In this document: positions 60,270 through 64,000 of the stretch, piece after piece
How positions within the stretch are numbered: position 1 is the first letter of the stretch
Layout of the letters: every line of letters starts with the position of its first letter
DNA from: Heliocidaris erythrogramma
Taxonomy: Eukaryota; Echinodermata; Echinoidea; Camarodonta; Echinometridae
Reading direction: 5' to 3'
DNA length: 64,000 nt
Assembly (NCBI GenBank): GCA_025617745.1
Contig: CM046856.1
Location: 44,073,049 to 44,137,048, forward strand
Made by a program: the position numbers and the translations under genes
Notes under the pieces: model-generated
What the model saw: the letters and a program-made list of their open reading frames with translations, nothing else
The model's database searches: none
What the model was told of the DNA's origin: nothing

Positions 60270-63200
60270 GAGAGAGAGAGAGAGCAAGAGAGAGAAAGTG
60301 ACAGAGAAAGAAAAAGTAAGGAGAGGGAGAAGTTATTATGAAAAGAAGATGATACGACCCCCTCCCACACCCCCCTTCACTTTATGGCCTTCTTCTAGCA
60401 TGACCGGTGCCCCCCCCCCCCCCCTCCTTTCCACAACCCCTCCCTTGACACAGGTAGTTTCTCAACAACTGCACCAAAGCTACACCATTGTTAGCACAAT
60501 GAGTATTGCATACATGTATATGCCTAGAAAAACAAGCCATGTTGTATTTAGGTGATTAATCTTTTTCACTCACTCCCTTTCTGTCTCTACATGTTTCTCT
60601 CTTTCTGTTTCTTTCTGCATTTCAAGTTTTCAACATCTAAATACATGTATGTCTGTTTTTACTCTCTCCACAAGAAACCAGATCTCTATTTCTTTTTCTC
60701 CCATCTCCTTCTCAATTTGCCTGTCTCACTAAATCTCATCCTCACTAAATATGCACAAGATGTTTAAATCTGTTGTTTTTTCATCATCATTGCTTTGTTT
60801 TACTAGGTCAAAAGGGCATCAAACAAAAGTAACAAAGCTTGTAGCTACATGTTATATGCCTGTGAAATACAAAACTATTATACATGTACATTACACCATG
60901 TATAGCAATTTAAGGTTTTATTGGCAAGGGCAATGTAATACAGCATATTGCAAGCATGTTTGCAAACACAAAGATAAACTGCATAATTGTATACTTTAAA
61001 TATTACTTGTAACCTATAGACAATGTCATCTAGCATTCATAAATATCAGAGAAAGGTATGGGGAATACCAGGTTTAAGTGCTCTTGAACTGTAAGTTACA
61101 TTCATGCTAGTACATGTAGCATGAAATTCACATTTGCAAAATAAACAAATCAGATTTATTGTGCAATACCATTCCTAAAAATAGGACATTCCATTCTTTC
61201 CTTCCCCTCAAGAGGAACAGGAACAACATGTCAGCTGATATACCAGGGTTGCTTATATTATACTACAATAACAATCTAGTAAGTTAAAGTGAGTACCAGC
61301 AAGCAATACTTTCAATAGTAACCATACAATATCCTAAATGTTATTACATGTACATGTAGAGCACTTTATGATTTTGATTGTGAACAAGCTTTAGGCCAGA
61401 TTTTTTTTCCTGTCAAAACATTGCAAATTTAACAAAACAATGAGGGCAGCTTTTTTGCCCCTTCCATCCCAGGTTGATTTTTGTATTGTTTTTTTCCTCC
61501 CCCAATGTTATTCTATAAATACAATCTTCATTAAACAGAAAAAAGAAATATAATGAGCCTTATAAACTACAGAAGAGTGGATAGATTTCATGAGGACGAA
61601 CATATGTTTCCAGCTTGCATGTACATGTATATCAACATTGTATTATCACATCATTTGCTAAGAGCCAAAGAGTGTTAACTATGTGTACAATGATATGAGT
61701 AAATGCCCTTCTGGCTCTCAACATACTACTTTGTATCACCAACTCATTACTTCATACTAAATGTTAAAGAAAAGCTTGAGTTCTGGGAAAGGTGAATAAT
61801 GATTTGTGAGCTTTCTTATTCCTTTTATGTCAGTTTGGAAGAACATCATGTTGTAGAAATGTCACCGTAAAAGGATTGCACTTCAAATGCCCTCATATTC
61901 AAAATATGACAAGAAATAGCTCAAGTGTACTGGACGAACTTCCATGCCACATGTGTGTGCAGTCCCACATACCCATTTCTGTGTGCAGTGTATGTGCTTT
62001 TGAGCGAGATTGGGTCAAATTCTTATCATTTTGATGGTTTCAAAACCTCACAGTTTAACCAATTCTTATGGAGACATGATCAACATTTCCCAATTGCTTT
62101 TAGATGGTTTCTTTCACAAGATAATCCCATGACCAGAACTCAACTCTATCTTTAACACAATGGTGAAAATACATTGTTTGAAGTCAATGACCTGTAACAC
62201 CTTAAAGGTCAAAGAGACATGCTGACCTTTCCATGACATGCCTGTATTTATAATGCAAATACAGGAAATAATCAAGAGGAAGTTAGATTATGACACCAAT
62301 AGGACAATGGTTGTTAACACCTGATTACATGTGTACCATTAAATGTTCAAAGGGATATAATGGAAAAATGATCTTAACCCTTCGGATACAGCCCTTACAT
62401 GTACATTTTATGCAATGAAGACCCATAGAGGTCTGTATAATGACTTTAAACAATTAAAGCAATAAGGCATCATATTGATTTGGTTAAGGCCGGGCTTGCA
62501 TCTACATTATCTGCTCATGATTATCTGGTGGAGGAAATATGAACATCAACAAGAACTATCAAAATACATCTCAAATGCATGAGCGGGAACCAAAAGCTAC
62601 GCACTTTGTCTTCAAGTGCTAAGAAGTAGAAAATTCAGTATGTACTACATGTATGTACATGTACATGTACAATCATACACTGGATTGTTAAAATTCTCTT
62701 TTTTTTTGCATTAAAAGAAAAAAAAAGGCAATCTCAAAGACATGGGGCTAAAATTCTTCACTTATGCATTTATCGAGATGATGCTGTTAAAACCGTTAGT
62801 AAATTTTAACATTGTACAGAAGGGGTCGGGATAACTTTGCACTAGGGTCAAGTCAACCTCGAATAACTCATTTTGTGAGTGGGGTCAACTACGCAAATAT
62901 TTGTGCGGTGATAAGGTTTTACAGTTTTTTATCCTCTTGAAATTTTCAGCATTACTTTTTTAGAAGTCTAGTAACTATTTTACACATTCCCATCAAATAA
63001 TCTTGAATGTGCGAATTTTAAAAGACGTACTTAATGCGAAAATTGATGCAAGTATTTTGGCTCTTTTGACTTGCATAACTCGGGCATGATTTCCGCCAAG
63101 TCCAAGTTGTCCCTGGACTAGTGGTGAGTTGAGCCCAGATTCGTAAAAAAAACAGTAGACTAGTCTTGCAAATTCCTTCAAAACCTGCAGAAGAATTTTA

Positions 63201-63862
63201 GTTACTAGTTTAGTAGTTAGTCTGTATCTGCAAAGTAGTAATTTGCAGCTCACTAACTGAAGGATGACTTAACATTGCATGTTTAATACTCTTTTTAAAA
63301 CTTTTAACTTGAAGTAAATTTGATATTTGATAAGCCAACATGGTTTTGCAGAATCAATGTCCAAAAAACTCCAATCCAATGACTAACGTTATGTCTTATG
63401 ACATTTGATAATTGATCTGATGATCATGATTTGACAATGCCAATGGATCAAAAAATAAATCAGGAAATGAAATGACAAATGACGGATTATAATATTATTA
63501 ATATATTACATTAACTGATTAACTTTGTCATCCCATCATACTGTGCACCTGTACAAACTGAGCTAGCTAGAAAGTAGAAGACATTATCAACAGATAACTT
63601 CACATGAATGAATGGCCCTGACATTCGCCGCATGCAGTGTCAGGGAGGCTAGCCGCCAGGGCAGCGCTAGACACCGCTCAATGACAATATAGGCCTACGT
63701 TGTCGAGCTGCCGTGTCGGAGCGATAGAGTCTGTACACATACCATGTCAATAATCTTTGTCCTTTTCGTTTTTCTGCTCGACATATACACTGCAACAGCC
63801 ACAGCACCAGCAGCAACCAGTCCACCAGCTACAGTCAGTTTAAACGTAGATGACCGCCACAT
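52203..63862 (-). CDS. NT5C3A: Cytosolic 5'-nucleotidase III, 7 coding exons (gene-level entry)
   Basis: Exons 63743-63862, 59939-60037, 58823-58892, 57254-57386, 56045-56297, 53167-53367 and 52203-52304; 978 nt, 325 residues (human membrane isoform 336). The family dephosphorylates pyrimidine nucleoside monophosphates (CMP, UMP) with Mg2+ by a HAD-type phospho-aspartate mechanism. Visible: an N-terminal hydrophobic segment about 10-26, then RKTKRTKII; HAD motif I DFDRT at 77-81 (nucleophile D77); motif II SAGIGD at 192-197; motif III lysine K232 in GFKGE; motif IV GDTLGD at 265-270; and C terminus ANAVLQKVL. The anchor followed by KTKII resembles the longest human NT5C3A isoform. All six junctions are in phase. 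Confidence 0.95.
52803..53144 (+). mobile_element. MITE family B, copy 2
   Basis: Inverted ends GGTTGAGTTCTGG and CCAGAACTCAACTTTATC enclose the family core. It lies in the last intron of NT5C3, ending about 22 bp from the exon 6 donor. Confidence 0.88.
53167..53367 (-). CDS. NT5C3A: NT5C3 coding exon 6, HAD motifs III and IV (residues 226-292)
   Basis: DNLVGFKGELIHTYNKHE and VVLLGDTLGDLTMADG. The catalytic lysine and the metal-binding Asp pair are present. Acceptor TTTCCAG, donor GATCAT|GTGAGT. A MITE starts about 22 bp into the downstream intron. Confidence 0.96.
53473..53590. mobile_element. Palindromic MITE, GCGTTTCATGAAA ends, twin 1
   Basis: GGGGAGCGTTTCATGAAAGG and the inverse TCCTTTCATGAAACGCCC. 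The interior is TTATCCGACAACTGTTATAA...GTCGGATAAAATATC. Confidence 0.9.
53645..53782. mobile_element. Palindromic MITE, GCGTTTCATCAAG ends, twin 2
   Basis: GGGGAGCGTTTCATCAAGTG and the inverse ATGCTTCATGAAACACTCCC. It shares CGACAACTGTTATAAGCTAC and GATTGGCTGAGAGCAAATTT with twin 1 but has a different arm sequence (AGTGATTTTTAC). Confidence 0.9.
54786..55137 (-). mobile_element. MITE family A, copy 3 (inverted)
   Basis: Starts TTAACCCTTTCAGGACAG and carries TTCTTCAAATTGGCAACAAT and AACGCAATATGGTCATGCAA, the reverse complement of copies 1 and 2. It lies in NT5C3 intron 5. Confidence 0.85.
56045..56297 (-). CDS. NT5C3A: NT5C3 coding exon 5, HAD motif II (residues 141-225)
   Basis: WWTSAHNLLV, then LVFSAGIGDILSEAI and VVSNFMDFDEE, all closely matching human NT5C3A. 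Acceptor TTTTTCTAG, donor GAAGAG|GTAAGT, leaving phase 0. Confidence 0.96.
57254..57386 (-). CDS. NT5C3A: NT5C3 coding exon 4 (residues 97-141)
   Basis: (G)VLDDCQALPESYRDQAHKLR then KYYPLE and ITIDEKYNLMVEW, the cap-domain helices (human KYPYMVEW). It was found by reverse-strand reading, since no long ORF covers it. Acceptor ATGCAG, donor GAATG|GTAAGT. Confidence 0.93.
57619..57866. mobile_element. MITE rich in TCCATGACTTT words
   Basis: CAGGGTTCCTACAGATATTT at the left, inverse of ACTGTGGAAACCCTG at the right. Internal repeats of CCATGACTTTCCATG. Lies in NT5C3 intron 3. Confidence 0.7.
58823..58892 (-). CDS. NT5C3A: NT5C3 coding exon 3, HAD motif I (residues 74-97)
   Basis: VVSDFDRTITRYMLEGRKVP then TCH. 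It contains the nucleophile D77 and the second Asp D79 (human DFDMT). Acceptor GTTTCAG, donor CACG|GTGAGT, leaving phase 1. Confidence 0.95.
59165..59490 (+). repeat. Tandem repeat, about 137-bp unit with TGACCT.TGACC
   Basis: Three degenerate units carry TTTGACCTTTGACATAAAAC, ATGACCTCTGACCTACTAAA and TGACCTGTGACCTTTGACC, each followed by an ATCACTTTATCTCCTCAT- or GTCTCATCATGG-like block. A - strand ORF through it is a by-product. Confidence 0.75.
59939..60037 (-). CDS. NT5C3A: NT5C3 coding exon 2 (residues 41-73)
   Basis: MQEFQKKHVHIRDPERVEEI... matches the human [20 protein letters not shown] block. The exon begins exactly with ATG after ATCTTTAG, so an alternative promoter could start translation here and give a soluble form. 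Donor ACAG|GTAGAG. Confidence 0.94.
60199..60340 (+). repeat. AG microsatellite
   Basis: Long run of GAGAGAGA with occasional GGAG interruptions in NT5C3 intron 1. It gives an Arg/Glu repeat ORF that is not a gene. Confidence 0.97.
60341..61768. other. NT5C3 intron 1, no further gene seen
   Basis: Contains a C run near 60410-60425 and pyrimidine-rich and TACATGTA-rich stretches. No exon is supported. Confidence 0.5.
61769..62153 (+). mobile_element. MITE family B, copy 3
   Basis: Ends GCTTGAGTTCTGGGAAAGG and CCAGAACTCAACTCTATC. The core has AAAAGGATTGCACTTCAAAT, CCCACATACCCATTTCTGTG and ATTTTGATGG, diverged from copies 1 and 2. Confidence 0.85.
62154..63742. other. NT5C3 intron 1 proximal part
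   Basis: A+T-rich, with a TACATGTATGTACATGTACA microsatellite-like stretch near 62648-62670. The last 150 bp before exon 1 is more G+C-rich (CGCCGCATGC, CTAGCCGCCAGGGC), fitting transcript-proximal DNA. Confidence 0.5.
63743..63862 (-). CDS. NT5C3A: NT5C3 coding exon 1, membrane anchor (residues 1-40)
   Basis: Forty codons: MWRSSTFKLT, a Gly/Ala/Val helix (VAGGLVAAGAVAVAVYM), then SSRKTKRTKIIDM. The donor ATG|GTATGT is in phase 0. The first ATG is taken as the start. The human long isoform has an analogous anchor followed by KTKIIEM. Confidence 0.85.
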
Positions 63863-64000
63863 CTTGACAGGCTAAGTAAATGCAATGTTGATGAAAGTGA
63901 GCTCTAAATGTTATCTGGATCGGTGCAGGTACTAGTGTAGGCAAAGAGTTTAAATACGAAGAGTGCTCAGTGCCGAAATAAAGCACGCGTATATATTGTG

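Noticed and set aside
60084-60341. Arg/Glu repeat ORF
   Set aside because: It is the translation of an AG microsatellite inside NT5C3 intron 1.
1-64000. Bacterial-type systems (CRISPR, operons, toxin-antitoxin, phage)
   Set aside because: Introns, splice signals, MITEs and LINEs show a eukaryotic nuclear genome. The tandem repeats lack CRISPR-like unique spacers and no bacterial gene cluster is present.

Overview
This is a 64-kb piece of an animal nuclear genome. It has short coding exons (about 80-500 nt) bounded by GT...AG introns, A+T-rich introns, many terminal-inverted-repeat (TIR) elements, LINE fragments, tRNA-derived SINE heads and the frequently repeated words TACATGTA and AGGCCTA. 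The gene content and repeat style suggest a marine deuterostome invertebrate, most likely an echinoderm such as a sea urchin. That placement is inference; the sequence contains no direct species marker.

Four protein-coding genes can be assembled exon by exon, with every junction phase checked by hand. (1) NPHP3 (nephrocystin-3), + strand, 5733-23872: 22 coding exons, 1304 codons, with an N-myristoylation-type start, coiled coil, P-loop NTPase and TPR array. (2) METTL21A-type protein lysine methyltransferase, - strand, 31375-28567: 3 coding exons, 277 codons, with an unusual Pro/Ser-rich insertion inside the catalytic domain. (3) A homolog of the poorly characterised human protein C7orf57, + strand, 32085-40684: 6 coding exons, 348 codons. 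(4) Cytosolic 5'-nucleotidase III (NT5C3A-like), - strand, 63862-52203: 7 coding exons, 325 codons, with an N-terminal membrane anchor. METTL21A and the C7orf57 homolog are head to head, with start codons about 0.7 kb apart, so they probably share a bidirectional promoter. NPHP3 and METTL21A converge, as do C7orf57 and NT5C3. A weaker candidate is a two-exon, 53-codon ORF at 2863-5441, upstream of NPHP3.

Layout: 1-2.5 kb is low-complexity DNA and a decayed minisatellite. At 2.9-4.5 kb there is a 699-bp tandem duplication with a CpG-rich core. At 5.7-23.9 kb lies NPHP3, whose introns hold decayed tandem copies of two of its own exons, a tandem-repeat element, a GATGATGGC minisatellite and a long fold-back element. 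At 23.9-28.5 kb there is intergenic repeat DNA. At 28.6-31.4 kb is METTL21A with a LINE remnant in intron 1. At 32.1-40.7 kb is the C7orf57 homolog, whose first intron holds a 0.7-kb duplication; one copy carries a clean 809-bp transposon insertion with a target-site duplication. At 43.1-46.9 kb is a large tandem-repeat element with a LINE inserted in it. At 46.9-52.2 kb there is repeat-rich intergenic DNA. At 52.2-63.9 kb is NT5C3.

No bacterial-style operon, CRISPR array or defence system is present. The most notable structural signal is a pair of elements (11027-12602 and 43092-46867) that are unrelated in sequence but share one architecture: a 5' hairpin, a short microsatellite, an array of long monomers, an inverted copy of the hairpin arm, and a 3' hairpin 6-12 nt before the end. 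This resembles non-autonomous Helentron/HINE elements. The second array repeats a nuclear-receptor DR1-like site in most monomers.
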